A stretch of DNA of 42,720 bases from Limiplasma sp964416065 (lineage in GTDB: Bacteria; Bacillota; Clostridia; Christensenellales; Aristaeellaceae). Location: assembly GCA_964416065.1 (NCBI GenBank), contig CAYQCL010000021.1, positions 1 through 42,720 on the forward strand. Reading direction: 5' to 3'. Within the stretch, counting starts at the first letter, position 1. Each line of letters begins with the position of its first letter. The translations under genes were made by a program, and so were the position numbers. This document shows positions 7,214 through 15,428 of the stretch, piece by piece. The notes beneath the pieces are model-generated. The model worked only from the letters and a program-made list of their open reading frames with translations, was not told the DNA's origin and did no database searches.

Positions 7214-8326
7214 TCATTCCATCTCAAAACTATGCGTTTCGTAGCGGTTCTTTTCCCAACAGTTAAAGCCGCGCAGGGTAATGGTTTTCGGAAGCTCCTC
7301 CGTGGCTGCGATGGAGCTCAGCTGCACATAGTGCGTGCTGTCCCCCTCCTCAGCGGGTCCGCTGCTTCCGCCGCCCGATACGCTGTCAGGGAGGCGTTCG
7401 CCGTTTTCATCAAGAAACTCAAACCACAGCCCATCGTCGGTGTTGGCATAGGCATCCTCGTCCACCACGGTGAACTCGATTCGCGTGTAGGTGGCCAGGG
7501 GCGTCGCGGTCAGGGTGACGGAAGTGACCTCCACGCCGCAGTCGGCGAAAAGGGCGCCTTGAGTGCTGGTCACGCTCTTGTCCCTATCAGTCACGGTATA
7601 TAGCGTGAAAGAGAGGGAAGAGACGCTTGATTCTGAGCCATCCGCTTCGGAAAGGTCGCCGAGAAGCTTGGCATGGCACACCAGCTCGATGGGAAGCTGC
7701 TCGGCATAGGAATGGCTTCCGTGAGCCATGAATACGAGGGTCCCATCCTCCTCCATGATATAGTCCAAAGAGCTTACGACGCCCTCCAGCCCCAGCCTCG
7801 TCGCCTGATCCAGGATACTGATCTGAACGAGCTGCTCCTTGCCGTTTTGCGCGGCCCAGTCCGCGACGGTTAGACTGCTTCCATCAAATAGGGGACCGAG
7901 ATTTTCCATCGGATCCTCCGGCAGAAGATCCGGCCCCATGAGCAGGATCTTATCGCTGGCTGGCTTTACAGCCACGACAAGGTAGGTGTCATGGCCGTCA
8001 AACACACCCTCACGCAGAGAAAACGACGCGTATTCCGTTTCCCCGCCCTCTTGGGCAATCTGTTTTTGAATGATCTGGTTGGCCTCAGGTGAAACGGAAG
8101 CACCGTCTCCACGAAGATTAAAAAAGTCAAGGATTCCCCACTGAGCAGTAGCGGCAATGGCTACTGCGGCAATCAAAAGAATGGCTACAGCAACGATCAA
8201 TCCGGTTGAAATCTTTTTCACGGGTTGTTCCTCCTTATTGAGTTGCGCGAGCGTCTGATGGATGCTCAAGACAAAGCGATCGTCGGCGGGGCCGATGGCA
8301 CGCTTGAAATCATCACGGGTCTTCAT
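7214..8326 (-). CDS. Membrane-anchored anti-sigma factor-like protein (DUF4179-type)
   Basis: 370 aa. Short cytoplasmic N-terminus, one transmembrane segment at about 41-59 (STGLIVAVAILLIAAVAIA), then a large extracytoplasmic part with beta-rich DUF4179-like sequence and a Ser/Gly-rich stretch (SGGGSSG). Its start overlaps the end of the ECF sigma gene by 4 bases, the usual arrangement of a sigma factor and its membrane anti-sigma partner, so the role is inferred mainly from context. It probably holds the sigma factor at the membrane until an envelope signal releases it. No zinc (ZAS) motif H-x3-C-x2-C is visible. Confidence 0.7.
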   Translation of the reverse strand: MKTRDDFKRAIGPADDRFVLSIHQTLAQLNKEEQPVKKISTGLIVAVAILLIAAVAIAATAQWGILDFFNLRGDGASVSPEANQIIQKQIAQEGGETEYASFSLREGVFDGHDTYLVVAVKPASDKILLMGPDLLPEDPMENLGPLFDGSSLTVADWAAQNGKEQLVQISILDQATRLGLEGVVSSLDYIMEEDGTLVFMAHGSHSYAEQLPIELVCHAKLLGDLSEADGSESSVSSLSFTLYTVTDRDKSVTSTQGALFADCGVEVTSVTLTATPLATYTRIEFTVVDEDAYANTDDGLWFEFLDENGERLPDSVSGGGSSGPAEEGDSTHYVQLSSIAATEELPKTITLRGFNCWEKNRYETHSFEME

Positions 8327-8802
8327 TCCTCGAACACCTCCTCTGAAAGCATCTCGCGAAGTCGTTTTCGTCCGCGCGACATGCGGGACTTCACCGTTCC
8401 CATCGGAAGGCGCAGGATCGCCGCGACCTCCTCGAGAGGATAGCCCTCGATGTAGTGAAGCAGAACAGGCATGCGATAGCGTTCCTCAAGTGCGAGCAGC
8501 GCGCGGCGGAGCGACGCGTTGTCCGAGTTCTCGGATGCGGGTTGATTTGGCAAAGGCTCCTCTATGGGAATGAAACGACCCCTTCTGCGCTGAATGTTGT
8601 GACACTCGTTGATCAAAATGCGCACAAGCCATGTTTGCAGATAGCGTTCGTCACGCAGCCGCGCGCGTTTTTCCCATGCCTTGCGAAGCGTCTCCTGCAC
8701 AGCGTCCTCGCGGTCGCTGCCCTGAGAAAGCTGTGAGAAGGCGATGCGGTACAGCGTCTGCGTCATGCCGATGATGCGTTCGGCGAACGCGTCGTCCATC
8801 AT
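8323..8802 (-). CDS. ECF-type RNA polymerase sigma factor
   Basis: 159 aa. Region 2 is seen in YRIAFSQL, REDAVQETLRKAWEK and TWLVRILINECHN; region 4 in LALEERYRMPVLLHYIEGY followed by the helix-turn-helix LEEVAAILRLPMGTVKSRMSRGRKRL. The start at 8802 has AAAGGAGG 9 bases upstream; an upstream extension to 8838 has no sigma-family sequence. Cotranscribed with the membrane anti-sigma gene by a 4-base overlap. An ECF-type promoter lies just upstream (8842-8870), so the factor probably drives its own operon. Confidence 0.92.
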   Translation of the reverse strand: MMDDAFAERIIGMTQTLYRIAFSQLSQGSDREDAVQETLRKAWEKRARLRDERYLQTWLVRILINECHNIQRRRGRFIPIEEPLPNQPASENSDNASLRRALLALEERYRMPVLLHYIEGYPLEEVAAILRLPMGTVKSRMSRGRKRLREMLSEEVFEE

Positions 8803-8841
8803 GCTTGGCAACCTCCTTTGTGTTTCGTGGTCGACCAATAG

Positions 8842-8870
8842 TTAGACGCAGAGAGGGAAAAAAGGTTCCC
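8842..8870 (-). promoter_or_regulatory. ECF-type promoter of the sigma/anti-sigma operon
   Basis: On the minus strand GGGAACC (8864-8870), a T-rich 15-base spacer and CGTCTAA (8842-8848), the common ECF pattern GGAACC / CGTCTAA. It ends about 40 bases before the start codon and suggests positive autoregulation. Confidence 0.7.
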
Positions 8871-8908
8871 GCGTTTTTGAAAAGTTAAGAAAAAATGCCT
8901 GAACCCAT

Positions 8909-8937
8909 TGACATCCCATGAGGAACATGGTATTCTT
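8909..8937 (+). promoter_or_regulatory. Sigma-A promoter of the iscR-iscS-iscU operon
   Basis: TTGACA (8909-8914), 17-base spacer, TATTCT (8932-8937). Very strong match. The spacer contains an inverted repeat, see the next entry. Confidence 0.8.
8917..8931. promoter_or_regulatory. Candidate Rrf2/IscR operator in the promoter spacer
   Basis: CCATG (8917-8921), 5 bases, CATGG (8927-8931): a perfect inverted repeat that fills the space between -35 and -10, where a bound repressor would block RNA polymerase. The first gene of the operon encodes an Rrf2-family regulator, so autorepression is likely. Confidence 0.5.
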
Positions 8938-8942
8938 TCAGT

Positions 8943-8973
8943 CGGAAACCCGATGAAAAAAGTCGGGATTCCG
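8943..8973 (+). promoter_or_regulatory. 5' leader hairpin next to the iscR ribosome binding site
   Basis: CGGAAACCCGA (8943-8953), 9-base A-rich loop, TCGGGATTCCG (8963-8973): an 11-bp stem with one A-A mismatch. Its right arm ends at the first base of the Shine-Dalgarno sequence GGAAGGAG (8973-8980). It could tune iscR translation or act as a second regulator site. Confidence 0.4.
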
Positions 8974-8985
8974 GAAGGAGTGGAA

Positions 8986-9411
8986 ATGAAGCTATCTACA
9001 CGTGGAAAATACGGCCTGTACGCCATGTATTACCTGGCTGTCCACGCGGGCGCAGGGCCGCAGACGCTTGCCAGTATTTCCACAGTCGGCGTTCCTCGGC
9101 AATATTTGGAGCAGCTTTTGGGCAACCTTCGCCGTGCGGGGCTTGTAAGCACGGTTCGCGGAGCGCAGGGCGGCTACCAGATTGCGAGAGCACCGCAGGA
9201 AATTACGCTTCGGGACATCATTGACGCGGTGGAGGGCCCGATTGAGCTAAGCGAATGCGCTTCCTCCGACGCCTGCTGCGACCGCTCCGGCACCTGTCCT
9301 GTCCGATGGGTGTGGCAGCGTGTCACCGATTCCATTAACGCCGAGCTGAATAAAATCCATCTTGGCGATATGCTCACCCAAACATGCGAAAGCGAGGCAA
9401 AACATTCATGA
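8986..9411 (+). CDS. iscR: Rrf2-family transcriptional regulator, IscR-like
   Basis: 141 aa, usual length. N-terminal winged helix (MKLSTRGKYGLYAMYYLA, then VPRQYLEQLLGNLRRAGLVSTVRGAQGGY, the signature of the family) and a cysteine cluster at C91, C97, C98 and C104, matching the [2Fe-2S] ligand region of IscR. It senses Fe-S status and represses the cluster-assembly operon in holo form. The ATG at 8986 has GGAAGGAG 5 bases upstream; longer in-frame starts run through the leader hairpin and are not credible. The stop overlaps the iscS start by 4 bases (ATGA). Could also be CymR-like, but the cysteines and the neighbours favour IscR. Confidence 0.88.
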   Translation: MKLSTRGKYGLYAMYYLAVHAGAGPQTLASISTVGVPRQYLEQLLGNLRRAGLVSTVRGAQGGYQIARAPQEITLRDIIDAVEGPIELSECASSDACCDRSGTCPVRWVWQRVTDSINAELNKIHLGDMLTQTCESEAKHS

Positions 9412-10589
9412 CGGATCACATCATCTATATGGATAACGCCGCAACGACCGCCACCAGACCCGAGGTCGTCGAGGCCATGCTTCCTTACTTCACCGAGCAT
9501 TACGGCAACCCCAGCTCCATTCATGGCGTCGGACGCGACGCGCGCCGTGCTGTGGAAAAGGCACGCAAACAGGTTGCCGCCGCGCTGGGCGCGGAGCCGC
9601 GTGAAATTTACTTTACGGCAGGCGGCAGCGAGAGCGACAACTGGGCCATTCGATGCGCGGCCAAGGCGCTCGAAAAAAAAGGCAAGCACATCATCACCAG
9701 TAAGATTGAGCATCATGCCGTGCTGCACACCTGCGAGTACATGGAGAAGCAGGGCTATGAGGTAACCTACCTGCCTGTGGACGAGTTTGGCCGCGTGAGC
9801 GTGGAAGAGGTCAGGAACGCCATCCGCCCCGACACGGTGTTGATTACCATTATGGCGGCAAACAATGAAATCGGTACGTTGCAGCCCATCCGTGAGATTG
9901 GCAAAATCGCGCACGAAGCGGGCGTCCTGTTCCATACCGACGCGGTACAGGCCGTCGGCGCGGTGCCCATCGACGTAAACGACTGGAATGTGGACATGTT
10001 GAGCCTGTCCGCTCATAAATTCCACGGTCCCAAGGGCATCGGCGCGCTTTATATCCGCAAGGGCGTCAAGATTTCCAACCTGATCTTTGGCGGCGCGCAG
10101 GAGCGCGGGCTGCGCGCGGGCACTGAGAATCTGCCCGGCATCGTGGGCCTGGGGTGCGCGATTGAGCTGGCCGTTCAGGAGCTGCCAGAATATACCCAGA
10201 AAATGACCTTTCTGCGCGACAAGCTGATCGACGGCATTCTCGCCTCTGTTCCCGATACGCGTCTTAACGGCCATCGTACCGAGCGCCTTCCGGCCAATGT
10301 CAATGTCTCCGTCCGGTATGTAGAGGGCGAGGGACTTCTGATGCGGCTTGATCTTGCGGGTATCGAGGCCTCCAGTGGCTCTGCCTGCACCAGCGGCAGC
10401 CTCGACCCGTCTCATGTGCTGCTCGCGATTGGATTGCCGCATGAGATCGCGCATGGCAGTCTGCGCCTGTCCCTCGGTACGGAAAATACCGAGGCGGATG
10501 TCGACTACGTTCTGGAGACCCTGCCCCGTGTCGTGGAAACACTGCGCGCGATGAGCCCGCTCAATCCCGCGAACGGATTTCAATTTTGA
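9408..10589 (+). CDS. iscS: Cysteine desulfurase (NifS/IscS)
   Basis: 393 aa. PLP enzyme that removes sulfur from cysteine as a persulfide and passes it to the IscU scaffold. Seen: YMDNAATT at the start, His102 (the PLP-stacking position), PLP lysine K204 in SAHKFHGPKG, and the active-site cysteine C327 in SSGSACTSGS, the NifS/IscS (group I) loop. The ATG at 9408 overlaps the iscR stop; a start at 9384 would add only a poorly conserved extension. Followed by iscU after 37 bases. Full-length and intact. Confidence 0.95.
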   Translation: MTDHIIYMDNAATTATRPEVVEAMLPYFTEHYGNPSSIHGVGRDARRAVEKARKQVAAALGAEPREIYFTAGGSESDNWAIRCAAKALEKKGKHIITSKIEHHAVLHTCEYMEKQGYEVTYLPVDEFGRVSVEEVRNAIRPDTVLITIMAANNEIGTLQPIREIGKIAHEAGVLFHTDAVQAVGAVPIDVNDWNVDMLSLSAHKFHGPKGIGALYIRKGVKISNLIFGGAQERGLRAGTENLPGIVGLGCAIELAVQELPEYTQKMTFLRDKLIDGILASVPDTRLNGHRTERLPANVNVSVRYVEGEGLLMRLDLAGIEASSGSACTSGSLDPSHVLLAIGLPHEIAHGSLRLSLGTENTEADVDYVLETLPRVVETLRAMSPLNPANGFQF

Positions 10590-10626
10590 TCCAAACCAAT
10601 CGGCTTCATAAGGAGGAAAATCTCAA

Positions 10627-11001
10627 ATGTATAGCGAAAAAGTGATGGAGCATTTCGAACATCCCCGCAATGTGGGCGAAATTCCGGATGCGTCCGGCAG
10701 CGGCACAGTCGGCAACCCGAAGTGCGGCGATATCATGAAGATGGATATCAAGGTCGAGGACAATGTGATCACCGACGTGAAATTCAAGACCTTTGGCTGT
10801 TGCGCCGCGATCGCGACCAGCAGCATGGCGACCGAGATGGTGAAGGGCAAGACGGTGGACGAGGCGCTCGCGCTGACCAACAAGGCGGTTGCTGAGGCGC
10901 TGGACGGTCTGCCTCCCGTTAAGATGCATTGCTCCCTTTTGGCCGAGCAGGCGATCCATGCCGCAGTGGAGGATTATCAGAAAAAGCTGGCTGAGAAATG
11001 A
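10627..11001 (+). CDS. iscU: Fe-S cluster scaffold protein IscU/NifU-like
   Basis: 124 aa. Scaffold on which [2Fe-2S] clusters are built from IscS sulfur. The three cluster cysteines are present: C33 in NPKCGD with D35, C58/C59 in FGCCAAIATSS, and C102 in HCSLLAE preceded by H101. AAGGAGG lies 9 bases before the start. The sequence is of the NifU-N/IscU type paired with IscS in many Clostridia, not the zinc SufU type with its insertion. Third gene of the iscR operon. Confidence 0.93.
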   Translation: MYSEKVMEHFEHPRNVGEIPDASGSGTVGNPKCGDIMKMDIKVEDNVITDVKFKTFGCCAAIATSSMATEMVKGKTVDEALALTNKAVAEALDGLPPVKMHCSLLAEQAIHAAVEDYQKKLAEK

Positions 11002-11022
11002 GCCGACTTGAAAGGATGGCCT

Positions 11023-12795
11023 ATGCCTGATATTCACGGCAATATTGAAGGAATCCGCAAAAGCGTATTGGACGAGCTGAACGGACTTTATGACGTTCAG
11101 CTCGAACCCGATACTTTTATGCCGCAGGACTTGCTGGAGAGTCTCTGCGGCTATTCTGCGTCTATGAACCGCGAGCTCGCGATGTATATCACGCGCTATG
11201 GGGAGATTGCGGACATATTGATCGGCCGAGCGGACAGCATCGACCTGCCTGACCTGCGCCTGCGTCGAAGCGAACGCCGCCTGAGCATGATCCGATGCGT
11301 CCACACTCATCCAAACGGTTCGGGTGAGCTGAGCGATGTGGATATCAGCGCTCTTTTGAGCATGCGCTTTGACGCGATGTGCGCGGTGGGTGTGAGCCGC
11401 GACGGCCGTCCCACAAGCGCGCAATGCGCCTTTTTGGACTTTGCGCGTGAGGGGGAGGCCGTCCAAACCGAGCTTGTCAACGCGCGGCGCATCCCTCAGG
11501 AGGAATGGCTCAGACATATAGAGGAGACGGACGCGACCTATGTCGCCAGTACGCCGAGGACACGGAAGGAACGCGAGCGCGCGGTGCTGGTCGGCATTGA
11601 AAGCGAGACCTCATTGGATGAGCTTGAGGAACTGGCGAAGACCGCGGGCGCGGAGACGGTGCTTCGGGTTTTGCAGAAGCGGCCCAAGCCGGACACGGCG
11701 TTTTGCATCGGACGGGGCAAGGCCGAAGAGCTGAGCCTTCGCTGCCAAGCCGCGCAGGCCGATTTGGTAATCTTCGACGAAGAGCTTTCCGGCGTGATGC
11801 AAAAGAATCTTGAAGAGCTTTTGCGCGTCAAGGTGATTGACCGTACGGCGCTGATCCTTGATATCTTCGCGGGCAGGGCCAGGACGCGCGAGGGCAAGCT
11901 ACAGGTGGAAATGGCCCAGCTTCAGTACCGCAGCCAGCGCCTACTTGGGCAGGGCCTGGTATTAAGCCGTCTCGCGGGCGGCATCGGCACGCGCGGCCCT
12001 GGCGAGAGCAAGCTGGAGGTCAGCCGCCGCCGAATCCGCGAGCGTCTGACCGATCTTCGGCGGGAATTGGAGCAAATCGAACGTCAGCGCGGGCTGAGAC
12101 GGCAGAACCGTGAAAAAAACGGCGTGCCCATCGTGGCGCTGGTCGGCTATACCAATGCGGGAAAATCAACTTTGTTCAACCTTTTGACCGGCTCGGACGT
12201 CTATGTTATGGATCAGCTCTTTGCGACGCTGGATAGCGTGAGCCGTCCCGTTACGCTTCCGCATGGAGCGAATGTGCTGCTGGTGGATACCGTCGGATTT
12301 ATCCGAAAGCTGCCTCATGAGCTTGTTCAGGCGTTCCGCGCCACGCTTGAGGAAGCAAAGCTGGCCGACGTGCTGGTTGTGGTCTGCGACGGCGCCGATT
12401 CAGAGCTGGAAGCGCGCCGTAGGACGGTGGAGGAGGTTCTCAACAGCCTCGGAGCGACGGAGGCCCCGCGTGTTGAAGTGCTCAACAAATGCGATCTGTT
12501 TGACGATAACGCGGATCGCATGCCGGGCGCGCTGCGCATCAGCGCCGCGACGGGGCAAAACATCGACGAGCTGCTGCTTCGCATCGAACGGGAGCTGGAT
12601 GTCGGCACGCAGGAGGTACGTCTGCTTATTCCGTTCAGCAATTATGGGCTTCTCAGCCGCCTTCACGCGATGGGAAGTGTGCTTTCCCAGGAGCATGGAG
12701 ACGAGGGCGTGACCGTCGTGATGCGAATCAAGCCGCAGGATGTCAGCTTTATTTGCCGGGAAGGCGCAAAAGTGTTGGATGAGGCAAAGAAATAG
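11023..12795 (+). CDS. hflX: Ribosome-binding GTPase HflX, long form with N-terminal JAMM-like domain
   Basis: 590 aa, about 170 longer than the usual ~420. HflX binds the 50S subunit and splits stalled or hibernating ribosomes. Seen: HflX N domain with GRGKAEEL, the FAGRARTREGKLQVEMAQL helix, GLVLSRLAGGIGTRGPGE, a coiled coil, then the G domain with GYTNAGKST (G1, about 376), DTVGF (G3) and NKCD (G4). The first ~165 residues hold E51, H94-x-H96, S104 and D107 (HTHPNGSGELSDVD), which fits the JAMM/MPN+ metal motif. The ATG at 11023 follows AAAGG; a TTG at 11008 is the alternative. It lies 21 bases after iscU and may be cotranscribed. Confidence 0.92.
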   Translation: MPDIHGNIEGIRKSVLDELNGLYDVQLEPDTFMPQDLLESLCGYSASMNRELAMYITRYGEIADILIGRADSIDLPDLRLRRSERRLSMIRCVHTHPNGSGELSDVDISALLSMRFDAMCAVGVSRDGRPTSAQCAFLDFAREGEAVQTELVNARRIPQEEWLRHIEETDATYVASTPRTRKERERAVLVGIESETSLDELEELAKTAGAETVLRVLQKRPKPDTAFCIGRGKAEELSLRCQAAQADLVIFDEELSGVMQKNLEELLRVKVIDRTALILDIFAGRARTREGKLQVEMAQLQYRSQRLLGQGLVLSRLAGGIGTRGPGESKLEVSRRRIRERLTDLRRELEQIERQRGLRRQNREKNGVPIVALVGYTNAGKSTLFNLLTGSDVYVMDQLFATLDSVSRPVTLPHGANVLLVDTVGFIRKLPHELVQAFRATLEEAKLADVLVVVCDGADSELEARRRTVEEVLNSLGATEAPRVEVLNKCDLFDDNADRMPGALRISAATGQNIDELLLRIERELDVGTQEVRLLIPFSNYGLLSRLHAMGSVLSQEHGDEGVTVVMRIKPQDVSFICREGAKVLDEAKK

Positions 12796-12825
12796 TTGCT
12801 AAAGTATTACAAAAAATGATACAAT
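12796..12825 (+). promoter_or_regulatory. Extended -10 sigma-A promoter before the vanY pair
   Basis: TTGCTA (12796-12801), 18-base spacer, TACAAT (12820-12825) with the extended -10 TG at 12817-12818. It starts at the end of hflX and drives the two VanY genes. Confidence 0.6.
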
Positions 12826-12848
12826 GAAGCGAAAGGTCGTGATGAGGC

Positions 12849-13526
12849 TTGCTGCTGGAAAAGGTGCTTTCGATTGTAGCTCTTTCAGCCACATTGATGA
12901 ATGGCAGTATGAAAACCGCGCTCCCTGATAAAAATATAGATGGGACGGTTTTTCTGGTCAATCGTCAGCATTCGGTGAACGAGTATTTTGTCCCGCAGAC
13001 GCGTAAGGTCATAGGCCCTGGAATGTCCCAGACAATGCGGGATGACGCGGCCACGGCGCTGGAGGAAATGTTCGCGGCGGCAAAGGAAGAGGGCTACTCA
13101 CTCGCCATCGTATCCGGCTACCGCAGCTACAGCAAACAGTCAACGATCTACGCTCGAAAAAAAGCCACGACAGGCAGCGTCGAAAAGGCGGACGAATATG
13201 TGGCGCGCCCCGGTACCAGCGAGCATCAGCTTGGCTTAGCTATGGACCTGGCGAGAAAGGGAAGCTCGCAGCTCAACAGCAACTTCGGAAAAACCGAGGA
13301 AGGGCAATGGGTTTATGCCAACGCCCATCGTTTTGGCTTCATCGTGCGGTATCTGGAGGGCTACGAGGAGATAACGGGTTATAATTATGAGCCGTGGCAT
13401 GTACGCTATGTTGGCAAGGAGCATGCCGAGGCGATTTATGAATCCGGCGTTCCCATGGAAACCTACATGACGGACTATAAGCTCGAAGTGTATGATTTCC
13501 TGGTTTATCAAGCTACGAATGAATGA
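12849..13526 (+). CDS. D-alanyl-D-alanine carboxypeptidase, VanY/M15B family (1)
   Basis: 225 aa. Zinc peptidase that removes the terminal D-Ala from peptidoglycan stem peptides. Motifs intact: SGYRSYSKQ (R92), RPGTSEHQLGLAMDL with zinc ligands H126 and D133, and EPWHVRYVG with catalytic E181 and third ligand H184. The start is uncertain: the only in-frame codon after the upstream stop is a TTG at 12849, with AAAGG 12 bases away; an ATG at 12842 is in another frame and ends after 28 codons. The first 20 residues are hydrophobic but not a standard signal peptide. A GTG at 12861 is a further candidate start. Cotranscribed with the next gene (9-base gap). Confidence 0.85.
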   Translation: MLLEKVLSIVALSATLMNGSMKTALPDKNIDGTVFLVNRQHSVNEYFVPQTRKVIGPGMSQTMRDDAATALEEMFAAAKEEGYSLAIVSGYRSYSKQSTIYARKKATTGSVEKADEYVARPGTSEHQLGLAMDLARKGSSQLNSNFGKTEEGQWVYANAHRFGFIVRYLEGYEEITGYNYEPWHVRYVGKEHAEAIYESGVPMETYMTDYKLEVYDFLVYQATNE

Positions 13527-13535
13527 GGTGCTCCC

Positions 13536-14531
13536 ATGAAGAAGCTCGTATGTGGTGTCCTGAGTCTGGTTCTTTGCCTGTTTAACATGCCCGCTTTGGC
13601 AGAGGAGGCTTTCCCAGAGGAGGAAATGTATGACGAAGCCTATACCGATGGGGAAGAGGACGACATGGCAACTTCTGACGGCTCACTGTCCGAGACGGAG
13701 CAGGGCACTTTCAATCCGCTTGAAATGGTCGAGTGGACATTTCCTGTTTCTCTGACGGCGCTTACCTCTGATTATGCTATGCTTGTCAACGCGGATAACC
13801 TGCTGGACAGTGACTTTGAACCGGATCCTCTGGTGAAGGTGACAGGCGTAAAGCGTGCGACGTCTTCGGCAGTTTATCTGCAGGAAACCGCAGCCAGAGC
13901 GCTGACCGAAATGTTTGAGGGTGCGCTGCAGGTTTTGGAGTATACCTATACGCTCGAAAGTGGGAAAACCAAGACGGTCAAGTATTCCAACGGCATGGTT
14001 CTCTATCTCAAGAGCGGCTATCGGAGCTATGGGCAGCAGGCCACGGTCTATGCCAATTATTTAGCCCGAAATAACAACAATGACGACGGATATGTTGCCA
14101 AGCCCGGCGGAAGCGAGCATCAGTCCGGTCTATGCGCCGATATTCTGAATTCGGACTATGCCTCGCGTCCTACCATGACGCAGGATTTTAAATGGACGGC
14201 CGAGGCTCAGTGGCTGAAGGAAAACTGTGCGCAATACGGCTTCATCCTCCGTTTCCTCGAGGACAAGGAAAGCGTGACGGGAATCAAGTTTGAGCCGTGG
14301 CATTTCCGTTATGTCGGCAAGGAGGCTGCCGAGTATATTATGGACAGCGGCATTACGCTGGAGGAATTCACCGAGGCCGCGAAGAAGGCGGTCGAGGACT
14401 TTGAGGCCCGCGGCGGGGATTTGGAGCAGCAGCTGGCATATGAGGATCAATTTCTGAACGCTCCGCCGCAGACCTTTGTGCTGGACGAATACGGTGCGGA
14501 TGGCGACGCTGAGATATCCATGATCTTTTAA
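13536..14531 (+). CDS. D-alanyl-D-alanine carboxypeptidase, VanY/M15B family (2)
   Basis: 331 aa, secreted. A clear signal peptide (MKKLVCGVLSLVLCLFNMPALA, cleavage after residue 22) is followed by an acidic linker (about 23-60) and a VanY domain: SGYRSYGQQ, KPGGSEHQSGLCADI with H195 and D202, and FEPWHFRYVG with E253 and H256, so all zinc ligands and the catalytic glutamate are present. The C-terminal ~55 residues are acidic and Gln-rich. GAGGTG overlapping the previous stop serves as ribosome binding site. Trims cell-wall peptides outside the membrane. Related to, but well diverged from, the preceding VanY. Confidence 0.92.
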   Translation: MKKLVCGVLSLVLCLFNMPALAEEAFPEEEMYDEAYTDGEEDDMATSDGSLSETEQGTFNPLEMVEWTFPVSLTALTSDYAMLVNADNLLDSDFEPDPLVKVTGVKRATSSAVYLQETAARALTEMFEGALQVLEYTYTLESGKTKTVKYSNGMVLYLKSGYRSYGQQATVYANYLARNNNNDDGYVAKPGGSEHQSGLCADILNSDYASRPTMTQDFKWTAEAQWLKENCAQYGFILRFLEDKESVTGIKFEPWHFRYVGKEAAEYIMDSGITLEEFTEAAKKAVEDFEARGGDLEQQLAYEDQFLNAPPQTFVLDEYGADGDAEISMIF

Positions 14532-14553
14532 TCAGTGTTGAAGGCTCAGATGC

Positions 14554-14582
14554 TTTACTTTTCATGGCAAAAAAGGTACAAT
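14554..14582 (+). promoter_or_regulatory. Sigma-A promoter of parA-parB
   Basis: TTTACT (14554-14559), 17-base spacer, TACAAT (14577-14582), 46 bases before the parA start. Good -10, moderate -35. Confidence 0.55.
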
Positions 14583-14628
14583 AGGTGGGTGGATTCACCG
14601 TACAAATGGGAGCAGAGAGGGCAGAAGG

Positions 14629-15387
14629 ATGAGCAAGACGATTGCCATAACCAATCAGAAGGGCGGCGTGGGAAAGACAACGACTGCCATTAACCTTTCT
14701 GCTTGTTTGGCTGAGACAGGGAAGAAAGTGCTGCTCGTGGATCTCGATCCTCAGGGGAATAGCACCAGCGGCGTAGGCGGAAGAGCCGATTCCAGCTCGA
14801 TCTACGAGGCCTTGATGGAACGCGAGCCCGTGAACGCGTGTATGCAGAGAACGGTTGTGGAGGGACTGTGCCTCATCCCTGCTGATATCCGTTTGGCGGG
14901 CGCGGAGCTGGAGCTTGTGGGGCTGGAGCAGCGCGAATACCGCTTGAAATATCTGCTTAAGACGATTGAACGGGAGTATGATTTCCTGTTTATTGATTGC
15001 CCCCCTTCTCTGGGGCTGCTTACGCTTAACGCCCTGACAGCGGCCCAGCGCGTGCTGATTCCAATCCAATGCGAGTATTATGCTTTGGAAGGCGTTTCCA
15101 GCCTGATGAACACGATCAACCGTGTGAAGCATACCTTCAATCCTGGGCTGGACATCGAAGGAGTGCTTCTGACCATGTTTGACGGACGCACGAACCTGAG
15201 CATTCAGGTGGTGGATTCCGTCAAGAAGCACTTCAAGGGCCGCGTGTTTTCTACGGCAATTCCCCGCAACGTCCGCTTGGGCGAGGCACCCAGCCATGGG
15301 ATTCCGATCCATATGTACGATCCGCGCAGCATCGGCACGGACAGCTATCGCAGACTGGCACAGGAAATTTTGCAGCGCAACAGATAG
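14629..15387 (+). CDS. parA: Chromosome partitioning ATPase ParA/Soj
   Basis: 252 aa, standard Soj length. Deviant Walker A motif KGGVGKTT at 11-18 with the signature lysine, LLVDLDPQGNST (Walker A'), and FLFIDCPPSLGLL (Walker B). Soj binds DNA cooperatively as an ATP dimer and, with ParB, separates origins and regulates DnaA. No N-terminal HTH extension, so it is the short chromosomal type rather than a plasmid P1-type. parB follows after 41 bases. No parS site matching the 16-bp consensus was noticed in the window. Confidence 0.95.
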   Translation: MSKTIAITNQKGGVGKTTTAINLSACLAETGKKVLLVDLDPQGNSTSGVGGRADSSSIYEALMEREPVNACMQRTVVEGLCLIPADIRLAGAELELVGLEQREYRLKYLLKTIEREYDFLFIDCPPSLGLLTLNALTAAQRVLIPIQCEYYALEGVSSLMNTINRVKHTFNPGLDIEGVLLTMFDGRTNLSIQVVDSVKKHFKGRVFSTAIPRNVRLGEAPSHGIPIHMYDPRSIGTDSYRRLAQEILQRNR

Positions 15388-15428
15388 CGTTGCTCATTCG
15401 TTTCAATACACGTAAGGAGTAGGTGCAA

